From: Aphrophora alni
Lineage: Eukaryota; Arthropoda; Insecta; Hemiptera; Aphrophoridae
Length of the DNA stretch: 64,000 nt
Direction of reading: 5' to 3'
Assembly (NCBI GenBank): GCA_963513935.1
Contig: OY740767.1
Location: 80,216,060 to 80,280,059 of the forward strand
The notes under the pieces were generated by a model. That model had not been told where the DNA came from, ran no database searches, and saw only the letters and a program-made list of their open reading frames with translations. A program made the position numbers and the translations under genes. This document shows, one piece after another, positions 24,200 through 38,639 of the stretch (positions are counted from its first letter, which is position 1; each line of letters begins with the position of its first letter).

Positions 24200-27100
24200 G
24201 GAGGTCGTCACAATAAATATGATTTCAACATATAACAACACAAAAACACTAACACTAACATAAACAAATTTAATCGTGACTTGGCCACATTTGAAATGAA
24301 TATAAAATTAACACTTTATTAACTTTTTTATACCAAGCAAAATATTCCTAATGGTAATGCTTCCTAAAAGGGTCACGTTTCCTTAGCTAAGTTACTTTCA
24401 AAGTTAAGTAATTCAATCTTGCAAGTTACTGCTGCGTGATTCACGAATTGTACAACAAACAGAAGACGTGGTTCAAGATTTCGTCTTTAATTGGGATTCC
24501 AGACTATGAAAATATTTCGTTAGGATAATTAAACTAAGTATAGACACCACACTTAGTTACATCTGACACGTAAAAGGTACAAAGATGTTGTAGTAACTCT
24601 ACATATACGACCAAGTCTTCCTATTATAAGATATATACATAGAATTTCATTATTTTAAATATCAAACTTACTGCTGATAAACTATGATGTTTGTCGTTAT
24701 AGATATTTACACTGTCTCGTGGTACAGACTCCGATTATGGTTATTCTTATTTTATTTAGGATAGTTAACTATAATGACATACCGAATATGTTTCCAAAAC
24801 TGTCTGAACACTGTAAAAATACAGTATGTGAATAAATTATCTCACTAATTTCGAATTTCCCAATTGCCATATCTTTAGATGTTAGAGCCTAATCGATATT
24901 TTAATTCTTTTAATATATTGAATAACGTAATATGTACTTCATTTAAACTAGAATAAGATGGCACTAAAATATTCTTCAATTTAGTCCAATTTATCAGAAT
25001 TGAACAAAGTGTACCATTGTAATAAAGGCCACGAAATTAGAAGTAATTTAAGAAATGTTGTTACTGATATAATTCAAGTTTTTATAATATGTATCGTGAA
25101 ATTAGATTCATGTAATATCAAAGAAATGTGAGCATATTAATAATCTACTTTAAAGGTATTGTAGTTAAAATAATAATTACAGTATTATGGAATTAATTCC
25201 TCACTAAACTGTAATGGACGTTAATTTAACGGAAAAATAAATTATCATAGGAGACACATAGGACCAAACGGTATTATTTAATATAATGAAATTCATTGAT
25301 TTTTCTAGCAATCACTTATTGAAGATTAATAAATTGTCAAAAGAGATGGATTTTATTGTTGTAGAACTATCAATGCATTAACTCTTTTTTACTATATTAA
25401 TTTTTATAATAACAATGAAGTAATGTATTAAATTCTATAAATACACATCAAGTTTAATTTTAAAATAACATACATGAAAAATTCATTAGTTTGACAAGAT
25501 TAAAAATTGTCATTATATGTTAATTTACAATCTACAATATGAAACCAATTACCTGGAGAAATCTTAACATTTGCGTATATTGCTTATGATTTGTAATATA
25601 ATACATGGATGACTCTCTAATGTTCAGATGTCACACATGTACTCGCAGTATTTAAAGAAACATCAACCTAACTAGTTAGACTGTGGTTGTTTTAATTAAA
25701 AAAAAAAGTTTACAATATATATATATGAGATGACTAATTTTATGAGCATTTAAAAGATATGTTTTAATTCATAAAAAAAATAATTTACACTTATTATTAA
25801 AATAAATGGTGAATCCATGGCTAGTCCATTGTTGTTTAAATATGGTATTTATTATTATGGGTAATTGTGTTGCAGTATGACTTGTAATAAGTTAATTATT
25901 TCGTTGATTTTATTCGAGTCAAGTCTGTTGGATAGTTTTTGTACGATATCTATTGTTTCTTAGATAGGCACGTAATTGTACAAGTTAATAATATCGAGTA
26001 AACGATCTCGTAGTTGAGATGAAGTTTAATTTCTTTTAATTTAGTCACGAAATAAAGGCTGTTTATAAACACTGTGGTTATTTTCAGATTTTATGTTGCT
26101 AGGTAATATTGAAACTATCGTTTTAGCGATATTCTAAATTGACGAGGTAGTAAAATTTATTACCGGTCTGGTGATTTACTTAAAGAATTACAACTATATT
26201 ACAAATTACCAAATTTAGTGTGATATTAATTTTTAATTACGCCAGTACTACTGCTGTAATAACAAAAAGTGAAGAAGGAATAATATTATTCGTTGTACAG
26301 CGGGTAACTTTGAAAGATTGTCAATACAACTTAGGACATATTGCATTCTCATTATTATTAGGTATCACATAAAAATATACTCCTACGACAGCGAAAGATT
26401 ATATTTTTATATGTTTATTGTTTCATACACCACATATGTAATCCACATTAGGTGTTATTATTAAGTGATATTAATGGGTTTTTACGCAATCGGTTTTTGT
26501 AGAGGTTGCCGTAATAGATTTTACATACCTAAACACGTGGATGTTGCCGTAATACAGCTTTTTCCCGACTGATTTTCAAACACTGTACACAAAACCAATT
26601 TAAATCATACCAAAAACATAGTTACATTTCTATGATATTTATGTTTCTTTCGGGATGCTTCAGAATGTGAAACGTGAGATAGTAGGACTACTACCAGTCA
26701 AATAAAATCACTTTGAAATTACTTCTCTCACAAAAAAAGAACAATAAAACAAATGTACGTTCTTTGATAAAATTAACTACTTATTAATTATGTTATTCTA
26801 ACTACTATATTTCTATAAAGTTTTTCGGATATTAGTAATAAATTCTGATCTATTTTATAAAATATGGAATAAATACATTAAGGTCTACGTATTAATTCGG
26901 AATGAGCTATATTGATAATCATAATGTTGAATGTGTTTATGATCAACCTGTACCCCAGAACCTGTCTTAGTTATGACACTCTGTTAATATGTTTTTATTG
27001 GTGACAATAAAGAAGGGTCTTATTAGTGGCAGTAACTACTGGATGAAGGCCGATTATATTCTATTTTGTATTAAAATATTGGCCTTTTAATTGTGAACAT

Positions 27101-27800
27101 ATTAGATTAAGGGCTCTATTTTCTTTTCTCCGTTAGAGATTTTGCTTCTGCAAGCTCTTAAGTACATAAAAGTATTCCGGTTCACTTAAGTACATAAAAC
27201 TTCCACGAGATTTATTTTAATCTGAGACTTTGAAAAAGTATTATCCAAGTATTGTCGTAAATAAACTTAAATACATAACTAATTTCAAATACTTTAAAAA
27301 CAATATTAAATTATGATTATTCTGAATAAAATTATTGACTAGTTTGAACATTGTAAGTACACTTAATCGATTATTTCTTTGGTATATTACTGAAGTTGTA
27401 TACCCATTTGTTCTTTATGGCAAACTTAAAATTATTTTTAATGGTGGTATATAAATTTGCATCGTACTGTTTAAAGCAAATAATAAATTTATGTCTCTCC
27501 TATTATAAACATCTAATCACTTACAAACCGTAAATATAATAAAAACAGCTGGCATTTTCTACCAAAATCAAATAACCTCAATAATTTGTGTACATTAAAT
27601 AACCATGCATATTAAAAGTTGTACTTTTTTGATTGTCTTAAATATTTTATTGTAAAAAAAGATTCCTTATATCTATGATACTTTAAAATATGATTTAATA
27701 TAGATTATATTCAACTTTTATGTATGTACTTTATACTTCAATTAAAAACAATTGTTAATTTTGACTGAATTCTGTTTTAGAGATAATTATAAGCGTAGTT
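24200..27800. other. AT-rich intergenic DNA
   Basis: Low-complexity AT-rich sequence with no coding, RNA or repeat feature I can support. AAGTACATAAAA occurs twice near 27160-27200. Confidence 0.45.
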
Positions 27801-27806
27801 AATTTG

Positions 27807-27947
<141 letters not shown>

Positions 27948-28017
27948 AAATAAAATATAATATTTACTTGCCATATGCTATACAATTTTATTTTATTTGT
28001 GTGTGTGTGTGTGTGTT

Positions 28018-28710
28018 ATTGTACCAAACTTGTGGTAGGAGTTGTTAAATCAGTATTCTAAAACCATAGTCATAGTTATTCTGCCTGGATAAAAAATTAC
28101 TTGTTAAGATAATTTAATGTATCCTATGTCTTTGGGATAGTATATTCGATATTATCAACTTTAAAATAAAAATATTTTTTTTAATAGTTAGTAAACCATA
28201 TTTTTCAAGTTTTGAGCACTCCTTTTGAATGTATTTTACAAGTTAAACGTCAAAGGTAAATGTAAATATACTTTGTAAAGAAAACCATACCAATATTTAA
28301 AAATTTAAAAATTGTCGTAACTACGTATTTTCTGAATCTGGTCTAATTGGTTGTTGTTGTGTATTAATGTTTTTTATATGTAAATGAAAATTTTTTCTGA
28401 ATTTTCTATGATATATAATGTTTATAAATTCCATATCTTCAAATGCCACTATACCATTCACGTGGATACCCTAAATGAAGTAGACACGCTATGTACAAAC
28501 TAAAATCTTTAAGTGACGTTAAATTTGTTGTACTCGAGTACAAATATAATCTACACATAAAATCTAATTCTTCTGAAGTAGAGATTTCCATAGATGGAAT
28601 TGGTGAAAACTTATCCGTTCCACATCCTCTAAAAATAAAAGTTTCATATCTATTGAATTTTTACAATATAACTCTCTAATATAAATATCTTATTATATAT
28701 ACAAACCTAT

Positions 28711-28712
<2 letters not shown>
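28018..28712. other. AT-rich intergenic DNA
   Basis: A 62-codon plus-strand frame (28491-28679) has no recognisable motif. Nothing else. Confidence 0.35.

Positions 28713-28788
<76 letters not shown>
28713..28788. repeat. (TA)38 microsatellite
   Basis: Uninterrupted TA array of about 76 bases. Confidence 0.98.
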
Positions 28789-28789
<1 letters not shown>

Positions 28790-28792
<3 letters not shown>

Positions 28793-31700
28793 ACACTTAT
28801 GCATCCTTATTTTGATAATAATAATTTAAAAAATGATACATTCCTTCAACTTACTGATAAACGCATTCATATAAGTGAGGGAACACATATTCTGGAATTA
28901 AATAATCATAGTTATAGCAAAAATGTTAATTCTTGTGTACTGACGTCTATTAACATGAAATAAATTGCTCAAACTTTTTGAATTGATAACTTGACATGCA
29001 TTGCACTCATATAAACGTGGTAAACTCTCGAAATGATGAAAATGTAAGTATTTACTGCTACTTCAAGTGTTATAAAACACTAGTCATTCTTTACGAAAAT
29101 TCCTTACAACTAATAAAAACGCATTAATTTTTTCCTTATATTTCTCCTAGGAACTAAATTATTTTAAGAAATATCACAAAATATGAGCCATGTCATATGA
29201 GACATTGTTGTTTTTATTAATTCCAATTATTTCACTTGTTCTTAAAAAACAAATATATTATTAAATTATATAAATATGTGTGTTAACTGTTACCTACCTA
29301 ATAACGTTTCTACAAGTATTCTTAAAATTGACGCGAGAGTTTCTACAAATGCATACAGGATATGTGAACGATTTAGGATTTGCAAGGAGGAATGAATCAC
29401 ATGTAGTGTTACAAGACTTATATACGGTAATATTTAAAAAAACAACCATCAGCTCAGTCTCTACGAAAGAAAACCAAGGTATGAAAAAACGTATACTAAG
29501 TGTGTAAATATAACTACTTTCAAAAATTAAGTAAGGAATCTTTACTTAAGTGATATCTAACGGCCGACGATCATTTTAGGATTCCACTATTGAAACTTTC
29601 TTAAAAAGTCTCACAGTCCTTGCTTCCCATAATAACGCCCGAAAACAATTAGAAATATTATCCATGTGAAATATTACACGTGATCATGAAGGTATTATTT
29701 AGACAAAAACGATTAATCATCGTAAAAAAAAAACGGTAAAACTTGCCATATGAACATACTCCAGCATAATATAGACCTGTAGACAGAAGACAAACCGGTC
29801 TTTGCATAGAAAACAAAACTTGTTCCATAGTAAGTATATGTGGCCAAATATTTTAGACGAATGTGATAGAAAATTGATTGAATAAGCACTTACATTGAAT
29901 TAACTTCTTTACTTACAAATACACAAACCCAATCACCAGTTGAGCTAAATTCATTTTTATAGAATGCATAAGACCAATATCAAAGTTATAACTTTATTAA
30001 AGATGGATTTAACTATATTCATAAAAATGTTCTAGGGTCTCTAATATATCATATTATTGCTATATACCAAAATATTGTGATACTTTTTATCATTAAAAAA
30101 AAAAAAAAAAAAAAAAAAACAATTTGTGTAACAAACACTCTAATATCTCAAAATAGAATCATTTTAAAAGATAATTTTTCTTATGAAATATTTACATCAT
30201 ACTTTGAGATTTATAATCCAATGAAATTATCTTACTTAAAGTATAAGATAATTCCCCAAACACATCATTTGTCAATGGTAATATTTAAAAAAACCTCATA
30301 ACATGTATTCTCTAAAACTCAATATCAATTTTTCTCTAGCTTTGTCTTTTTATTAAATGGCTTTTTTTTTGATACACCAATAAAACACTTGAATATTACA
30401 GCTCTTTCAGCCAAGAAATTATTTACCTCAATATTATAACTTTATAATGAAAATCATAAAACAAAATAAATTTATTTTAAAAGATTAAAAGTTACAAATC
30501 AATCTAAATCTACATATGTCGATAAAACTTAGGATTTTGTAGCTCAAAATATTATTAACTGTCATCTTATACAAATTTTATATTATTATTGTATAAGTAT
30601 TTTAGAAAAAGAATTCCATTCTTAAATCTGAACTATTTTATTTTATTTTTCATTTCTAATTCAAGAGTTGACTCCGACCTTAATGCTGTAATTTAATTAC
30701 AAGAGGAAAAACACTTCCCGTGATTGTTACTGGTGCCGGTAAATTGTAAAATAGTAATTGCTGCTATGTCTGATTGTATTGCATGCCCTTTCTGTAAATT
30801 CTGCACTGAGGTATTTCTTTTAACTTCCAATAAAAATAAATTATTTATTATTGCATTTGGTTTTAAAATATATAATAATTGAAATGATTAACAATACCAA
30901 TTAAATCAATCATCCATACGTAATAAATATCAAATTGGAGCCAAATTATATTTTCGGAGATTTCCTACGAAACTCCTCAATTAATTGTTTTAATTCTGCT
31001 ATAATTTAAAAAAGTGTTTGGAAACGATAAGTAATATATAATTCCTACAGTAATTTTCCAGTGCATGAAAAGTGAAGTAGAATGTGTAAATGTTCCAGGT
31101 TTTGTACAAATGTACATCACACATGAATGTTTTTTCAATAGTGCCTTACATAAGGTGTGTTAGAATGAACTGAAATAATGTAAAAGTTGATAAATCTATT
31201 TATTTTACAAGATAATGAATGTTTTCTATTTAAAATAATGACAAATGGCAGATTTTTTTCGTTAATACATTAGTTTATCTCTAGAACATTGTGTGTCGAA
31301 GGTGTCCTCTATTGCCATCTATTAATACTATGAGGAACATCATTCATGAGATTATAAAACATTTAACTCTAAATAACAGCAAAATTTTGTTGAAACAACA
31401 AGGTTTCAGTTTGAAAAAGCCAAACTGAAAAACATCTGGAGCTTGTAAAATCTGGTTAGGTGAAATTTACAAAAATAAAAACGAGACTTACAAGAATATT
31501 TTTTCGTAAAGATCATATACTTATCCTAGAGGAAGTGGAATCATTCTGATGGAAACAATGTTCCATTATATTAACTAAAACTTGAATACAAGATGTCACA
31601 AAATTACGTTTACTTAATCCAACATGTTTCAACTACAAAGTCGTTATTCTTAATGAACCATGAGCTAAAATAACTAAAATAACCATGATATATCACGGAA

Positions 31701-33520
31701 AGTCGTAACTATAACTCTAGTGTATAATATATACACACATTATGTCATTTATTTGTAAAGTCTCATTCCTTAACTGTTAAAATTCGGTGTCTGATTAATT
31801 AAATGTAGGACCACAATTACTGATTGTACAAATACACAAAGTAAATGACGTATATGACATGAGAACAACTGACTAATCAAACTCCGTAACTTCCTCCTCT
31901 TATTTCATTTTGTAGTTTTTTAAAAGTTTATACAATATTCTACTGTATAATAATCAGATAAGTATTATTACATGATTTATATAGCATTCCAATTTTATTC
32001 CTAACAATATTAAATTTCTTAAATTATTAAACAAATAATAATAACCATTTTCACTCCTCCACTTTTACTTAATTTATTAATAAAAAACTATTTTCTCACA
32101 TTTGACTGAAATTACCTAAATATTATATTTTCAAATGAAGCTTCTTCATTTTGATAAAACCAGGTTCATTTTTTCCCCCTTGGTTGTTGTTCAGTGCTAT
32201 TAATAATTATATATTATTTTGGTAACTTTAAATAAAAACAAATTTTATCGCATTTATTTCTTTTGCTATTAAATGCATATCGTTTTAATAATATTATATT
32301 TTTAAGGTAATGGAAAAGAATATATAACTTTTTAAAACTACAATGGGATTTATGTTGTATAATTAAAAGATTTTTTTTTTTAAAACAATAACTATAAGAA
32401 ACTATGAAATAATTATAAATATTATAACAAAAATTATATGTTTATAATAACCTAAAATAGAATATACAATGAAATTAAATCAGTTAATAACTTTTTTTTT
32501 AATCTATTTTATTATTTACTTTGATTAAAACTGAACAATTTTATTTATTTTATTCCTCAAAAAATTTATGAGGATGATTAAAAAGGAGCACACCTATATT
32601 TCCTGTATAAACTTGATCTATAAGTCGACATCAATACAATTATTAAATGCTAAGCCGGGTCTAGGCGGTAATTGTCCGTAGTGATTTTTGTTAGTATATG
32701 AGTTACATCAGTTTTAAGTATTTGTTTTCCTTTTTAGGTACAACTCTTTTATAAGTACTTTTTAAAATAAACCCAATAGCTCTAGCTAAAATTCCGACTG
32801 GTAAAAATATGTTTTCTGTTAAAATAGAATATTATATTATATTTTATTGTAGTTTAACTGAAAAATAATAATAAAAATTGTATTTGTAATCCACATTCTC
32901 AAAATATATACCCGGATATCTTCTGAATACTACACTAACAAGCCAAGGAAGAGCAGTCTAATATTGTAGAAAATTTAAACAAACCTACATAGTATCATAT
33001 ATCTAAAAAGTTCTAAAATGTTTAATTAAATTATTCTACTTAACTGCTTAGAGTTTGTATAATATACAAGAAAATCAATATATTAAATCACCGTATCAAT
33101 CACCCATTCTTTAATATCAGCCATCAGTAAATGCTAAGGATATCATGTTCAACGAAAAAGGTCATAACATATATAATGTCTTTACTCCAACTTTTATGAT
33201 GAGTTATTCAAATATTATGAACCATTTATTCTAAAATGCATTTACGTAAATCAAAATACATTAATAAACGAATATTATAATTAACGCTATTTATTATAAA
33301 AAGGGAAATAGTAATAAGAATCTTGTATGTCCAAAACCTGAAATATAGGCGATTAGACACAGAAATCCCACCGTTAATAATGTCTCTTAATAATTCGTTG
33401 CCACAAGCATATCTGTAAATAAACAAAACATAATAAACCGTATCTGCCAATATTAAAATCTTCTTAAAAAACAACAAGCTTACAGAAACATTCCTAACAA
33501 AGTTCATTACACCATATACC
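28790..33520. other. AT-rich intergenic DNA
   Basis: Includes a poly(A) run (30095-30119) and a 10-bp hairpin TTTCAGTTTG/CAAACTGAAA near 31402-31430. Short open frames lack motifs. Confidence 0.45.

Positions 33521-33522
<2 letters not shown>

Positions 33523-33587
<65 letters not shown>
33523..33587. repeat. Poly(A) tract, 65 nt
   Basis: Uninterrupted A run. It could be the tail of a retrotransposed (LINE-type) insertion on the plus strand, but no element body or target duplication was recognised upstream. Confidence 0.95.
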
Positions 33588-33588
<1 letters not shown>

Positions 33589-33589
33589 G

Positions 33590-35170
33590 CACATATAACC
33601 ATTTAATTTCCATAATTCGGAATTTCAACTTCCAACTGAATAATATCAGGCTGACTGTCCATACGTTTGTGGCATTCAGTTTATGTTATGTTGAATATTT
33701 ATTTATTGTGGGAATTTAGTATTGTTTGGAATTACGCCAGGCCGTATTATAAATAGTATTGTGTAAAAGAGTTCATTAGAATATTGTATGCGTCAAGGAT
33801 ATCTCATTTCAGAAGGAAAAAAAAAAAACCATAAATACCTTACGAGTAATGATAATTATGATAACTTCGTATATTTTAACATGACAAATCAACATAAGCC
33901 TAACATTTAATGAAAATTATTTTTATATCCATATAATTTAAAAAAATATTATATTACAGTTACTTTTTGATGAGCTTGGTTCAAAATTGGAATCACTTGT
34001 AATTACGTGATTAATTGGAAAGTATGTCTCATCTACTTAAACTACGTTTGTTTTTTACCTTTTCTAGTTTTATCTTGGTCACAACAATAATATTAATTTT
34101 ACTAAAAGTATTTCTACTGGGGATTTTCGTAGCAGCTCTTTTTTCAATCAGCTCAGCCAAGTCTTATTCTACAGTGGACTTATATGTTAGATGACATTAA
34201 TTATGTTCTTTGTTTGTTTGTTAACTAATTAAAAGTTTATGTATAAAATCATATTAGATAGTTAATCGCCAAACATAAAAATATCACTAACCAACAAAAC
34301 TAATAGCAAACATTACTAAATAATATTTAAGCCAAACTGAGATCAAATATGCATAACCTACAATAAAAGAATATTACAAATCGCACAATATAACCTCATT
34401 AATTCCGTTATAGTTGCTCTCACAACCGTTATATAATTTGTATGTACTATATTACAAATAAGGTTTATTATTATTAAGGGAAAAAAGATTAATGAGAACA
34501 TTTAGTCTTAAAAATATTAACGAGGTTTATTCGATGCATGTTTTAACTGTTTAGTTATGTTTTTACCTTTATCCTACAAGAAAATATAACTAGTCCTTTT
34601 GTTCTATTTAACAAATAGCATATACTAATACCGTATAAAATTCGGAAAGTTAGGGGATTTCGGAAGGAAATATTAACAGGTAGTTACTAGATTTTAAAAA
34701 TTTTATATTGAAAATTATCTCAAATAATTATGTTTTCGAAGAAAGAAATTTAAACGCTGGCTTTACGAAGTCAAGAACTTTGTTCAACTACTGAATCACA
34801 CCTTCTAAAACATCAAAGCTCAAAGCAAATTAAACTTCCTGACGACTAATTTAGAAGCCAGGTAATTTAACGTCAGCTTCAGTCTGACCTAAATAAGGAG
34901 CTAGGTTGTGTAATGCAACCAACTCAATTTATTCTAATAGGGCATTTCTTTAAAATTTGGTTGCATAACATAAAAAGGATAGTAGTTGCAAAATACAAAC
35001 AATAATTTATACTATCAATTGCAGGAACAGTTTGTTTTTCTTGTCAAGTTTTATAAATATTTTCTAATTAATCAAACTGCTATTCAATTATTTAAGAATA
35101 AAATGTATTATTGTGAGTTGTAACACAGTTTCTTGCTTTTACTGTATATTGAACATCTACAAATATACAT
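33590..35170. other. AT-rich intergenic DNA
   Basis: Nothing recognised. Confidence 0.4.
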
Positions 35171-35172
35171 TG

Positions 35173-35178
35173 TGTGTT

Positions 35179-35233
<55 letters not shown>
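35173..35233. repeat. (TG)n microsatellite
   Basis: About 30 TG units, ending exactly where the GC-rich 57-bp tandem repeat begins. Confidence 0.95.
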
Positions 35234-35234
<1 letters not shown>

Positions 35235-35460
35235 TTGCCGCGATTCGCCTGACTATTTTTGCGAGTTCGAGCCAAACGTTGGTTCGTCACTTGCCGCGAA
35301 TGCCCCTGACGACTTTTGAGAGATCAAACCCCGCTTTGGTTCGTCACTTGCCGCGAACCCTTACGATTGACTCCACCTACCGCGACCCCTTACTCTACGC
35401 GACTCTAACCACGCTTTGGAACGTCCCTCGTCAGGAGTTCTTGTCTCTATGCAATCGCGG
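35233..35460 (+). repeat. GC-rich 57-bp tandem repeat
   Basis: CTTGCCGCGA recurs at 35233, 35290 and 35347, exactly 57 bases apart, with shared TTGGTTCGTCA before it and CCCCGCTTTGG-type text between. A fourth, more diverged unit (ACGCTTTGGAACGTCC) follows. CpG content is much higher than in the surroundings. The layout resembles the repeat module seen in LTRs elsewhere in this window, but the sequence is not alignable with them. Confidence 0.75.
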
Positions 35461-35464
35461 ATAA

Positions 35465-38116
35465 GACCAAGATGCTCACTTTTAACCTTTTTCTAATCAA
35501 AGCTATTGTAAACCTTGGTTTTTGTAAGGTATGAGTCTGTGCTCATTAACTTACATTTTTTTAATTAAACGAAAATTCCCTGAATTTTATTTTATCGCTC
35601 ACTGAATTTACTACTTTCCTTTTCACACTCTCTGTCTCTGGGGAAGTGCCTTTTGGAAGAAATCGGCTCCTGAATTCTGATAATAATTTCTTCAAAATTT
35701 CATATTTATTTTGTTTTACCAAATCACAGTTATAGTAATTATCTTAAAAAAGCAATGTTAATAAACAGAATGGTAAATGAAAAGAATTAAACTTGAGAAT
35801 AAAATTTTATGTCTTATTGATGTTCAACACAGATTAAAACAATTTAAAAATTTTATAACACAACAATAAACAACAAAATATGACACAAATAATGTAATAG
35901 AAATTTCTTATATACTAACACAAATTGAAAAAAGCTAGACTATTTCAGGTAGGACTACAGATAGCTTTTCCTGCACTGAAATAGTCGTATTTAAGTTTGA
36001 AATATTTTTTTACACCAAAGCAGAGTGAATTGAGTTTACTGAAGTTAATTTTTCAAAATTTCCCCAATGAATTTACTATTTAAATGAATTTACTATTTAC
36101 GAATTATTCCTTAGATATAGTGTACCTTCACACTTACCATGAAGCTCTCGTAGTTTGAAGTTATTTGCTGTAATCGGTTTCTGATGTCTCTAAGTTATTT
36201 TCTCTCCAAGTCCTGGATATTTCAAAGTTGTTGACTGGTGGTAGTAATCTCGAATCCCTGCTGCGTCGCCTTCAATGTAGATGCATTTTCATGCAGTTTG
36301 ACTTTCGAAATTAGTTAAAAAATTTCTAAGTTACTTTTACTATTGATTTAAATATTTATGTTAAAATTTACAAAGTTGAATTTAGAATAGTTTAGTAGAG
36401 TGACTAAAGCAACGTCTTCCCTGCTGAGAGTCTGGTACTAGAGTATCCGTCTTTCGACAGACAATTTTGGTTTTCCCTTTCTGTGGGAATCTTCCCTCAA
36501 AAGGTAACCACTTTCTCTCCCTTTCGTGAAGAAATGTCTCTTCTTTATTTTTCTTACTTTCTGGCGGTTTTGCTCTGAAATTTTTATACTCGAAGCTCTA
36601 CGAAATAAACTCTACTAATTGTAAAGGAATATTGAGTCAACAAAGAAGTTCTAAGTAAGTTTCTTATAATGAGATGCTTAAGTGACATTTCCTTAATAAT
36701 TCCTTGTATGTACTAAATTAATTCAAACTCAGATAGATTAGTTAATTAAGGGTATATTTTTAAGCACACATTATAATTTGAAATTTTATTGAAACATTTT
36801 AGTTTCATTTAACACAACTAATTTTTTTTTCTTAAGGTAAATGTTACAAACCGCTCAGTCATAATCGATTCATAAAGAAATCAACATATTTTTTTTTAAA
36901 CCGGCCGTTGAATATTTTATTAGCGTCACGATCTGGAAAAAAATAAGAGGCTATCTAGAGATACCGGGTAGAAATTATGAAGGAGAGGGATCTATATCTA
37001 AACTACATGATATAGCTATTTCATCTCTGGGATTACTAACCTGTACTAACGTGACCTGCTGAAGGCGCACACAAAAGTAAAAACGCATTTAAAGAGAACT
37101 GATTAATGTGATTTATTATTGTATTAAAGTTCTTCTTCATCTATAGTGTGCATTGTATATAATATTATATAAAAAAAGGTCAATAGATTCTGCGATTTAA
37201 AATTTGCTTGAAAACTAAATATTTGTTTTACATTAACGAATGAGGTTAAGTAACTTGACCTTGAGATCTGTATAATCTAATAATTAATTGTAGTTTTAGA
37301 AAATATAAAGATAAAATAATTTACATTAAATAAGATATTATCTTTTGTACCAAATATAATGCAACGTCAAACATAAGTATAATTTTTGCCATTTTATGTT
37401 ATATTTTATTTGATAACCGATATGAAATCCTTACTAGTGAAAAATTTTACATTTTAAAATATGTAAAATAAATACAATTCAATAAAATACAAGTTTACAT
37501 TCTTTACAATAATTTCATGGCATAGGTAAATTAATGAATTTGTCCTTCGAATAATCAAATATGAAACATCATTGCTTAAAATACATCTTAAGTTGTAATT
37601 ACTTCGTATAATCATGGTTAATTCACTTTGTTTCTCATATCTAAGGTAAGAACAATATGAACTAACCCTTCTTTGGTAGTAATACATTATGTTTAAAATT
37701 AACTCCACTGTGTATAAACTAAATTAATTTATTAATTCAAAATTAAATCGTCGTAAATAATTATTGTTATTATCATAAAATATTAACAATTATTATTTAC
37801 AATTTAGTAAGTGCCACATGAAATCACACGACAAAGTAAACATTACACTTAAACCCTTTTTCTGCACTAAAAACAATCACGATAAGTGCACTCTGTTTCA
37901 TATATGATTCTCCTCTCGAATAAGACTTGTCTGACATTATTAAAAAGTTCTATTATGATAATGTCTAGTAGATATGCTTTTCAAGATATTAATTATATAT
38001 TACTGATACTACTAACATACGACCTATCAAAACATGACTAGTTTATGTAAATTGCACATGCTTTCCAATTAATCACGCCGAGAATAATTTAATACCTATA
38101 AAGGCAATAAATAGGT
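35465..38116. other. Intergenic DNA, part less AT-rich
   Basis: 36160-36600 is pyrimidine-rich and less AT-rich (for example TTCCCTTTCTGTGGGAATCTTCC) and might be a retroelement leader, but there are no ORFs or termini. The rest is AT-rich. Confidence 0.35.
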
Positions 38117-38511
38117 TTGCAAACTGTTAGGACCACGTTTTAACAGTATGTGGTTTCAACAAGACGGGGCACCTCCCCACTATCACCTTCCAGTTCGATA
38201 GCTACTTGGTGAAGTGTTCCGTCATTGTTGAATAGGTCGAATGAAGGAAATCGAGTGGCCGGCCATGTCACCCGATTTTATTTCAGTAAATTACTCTTTG
38301 GGGATATTTGAAGCACAACATTTACTGAATTATGCAAGAATACGTAATCAATTTAACACTCCATAGTAGAATAGCAGAATATCAGAATCCAAACTGATCA
38401 CGTCAAACATATCACAAAATGTGTTGCAAACTTTTTATCACATATTGACACACTTTCAAGATCTAGAAGGGAAGCAGTTCGAATGGAAGAGATGTTGTTC
38501 CAAAAATGAAT
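38117..38511 (+). pseudogene. Decayed mariner/Tc1-type transposase fragment
   Basis: From 38151 the plus strand reads WFQQDGAPPHYHLPVR, a stop, then IGRMKEIEWPAMSPDF and YSLWGYLK. This is the second-aspartate region (QQDGAPPH) and the WPA-SPD/LWG block of IS630-Tc1-mariner transposases. The text further down resembles the C-terminal tail, with stops and frame changes between. The N-terminal DNA-binding domain and the first catalytic aspartate are not visible upstream. It is a dead fragment. Confidence 0.85.
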
Positions 38512-38635
38512 ATATGTTTTTGTTCACCACGTAGGCTACTTCAAGTGACTTTTCGTTAGTATGGTAAATAAAAACAATTAATACAGTTCTATTTTAAAAT
38601 TCCGTAACAAGTCAAAATTTATTCATTTTTGGAAC
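38497..38635. repeat. 15-bp inverted repeat beside the mariner fragment
   Basis: GTTCCAAAAATGAAT (38497-38511) and its exact complement ATTCATTTTTGGAAC (38621-38635) are 109 bases apart, just past the transposase tail. It may be an element end or a later inserted fold-back. Confidence 0.6.
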
Positions 38636-38639
38636 ATAC

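Noticed and set aside
33226..33594. 122-codon minus-strand ORF with a poly-F start
   Set aside because: Starts in a 65-nt homopolymer and continues in AT-rich sequence without domain or codon signal.
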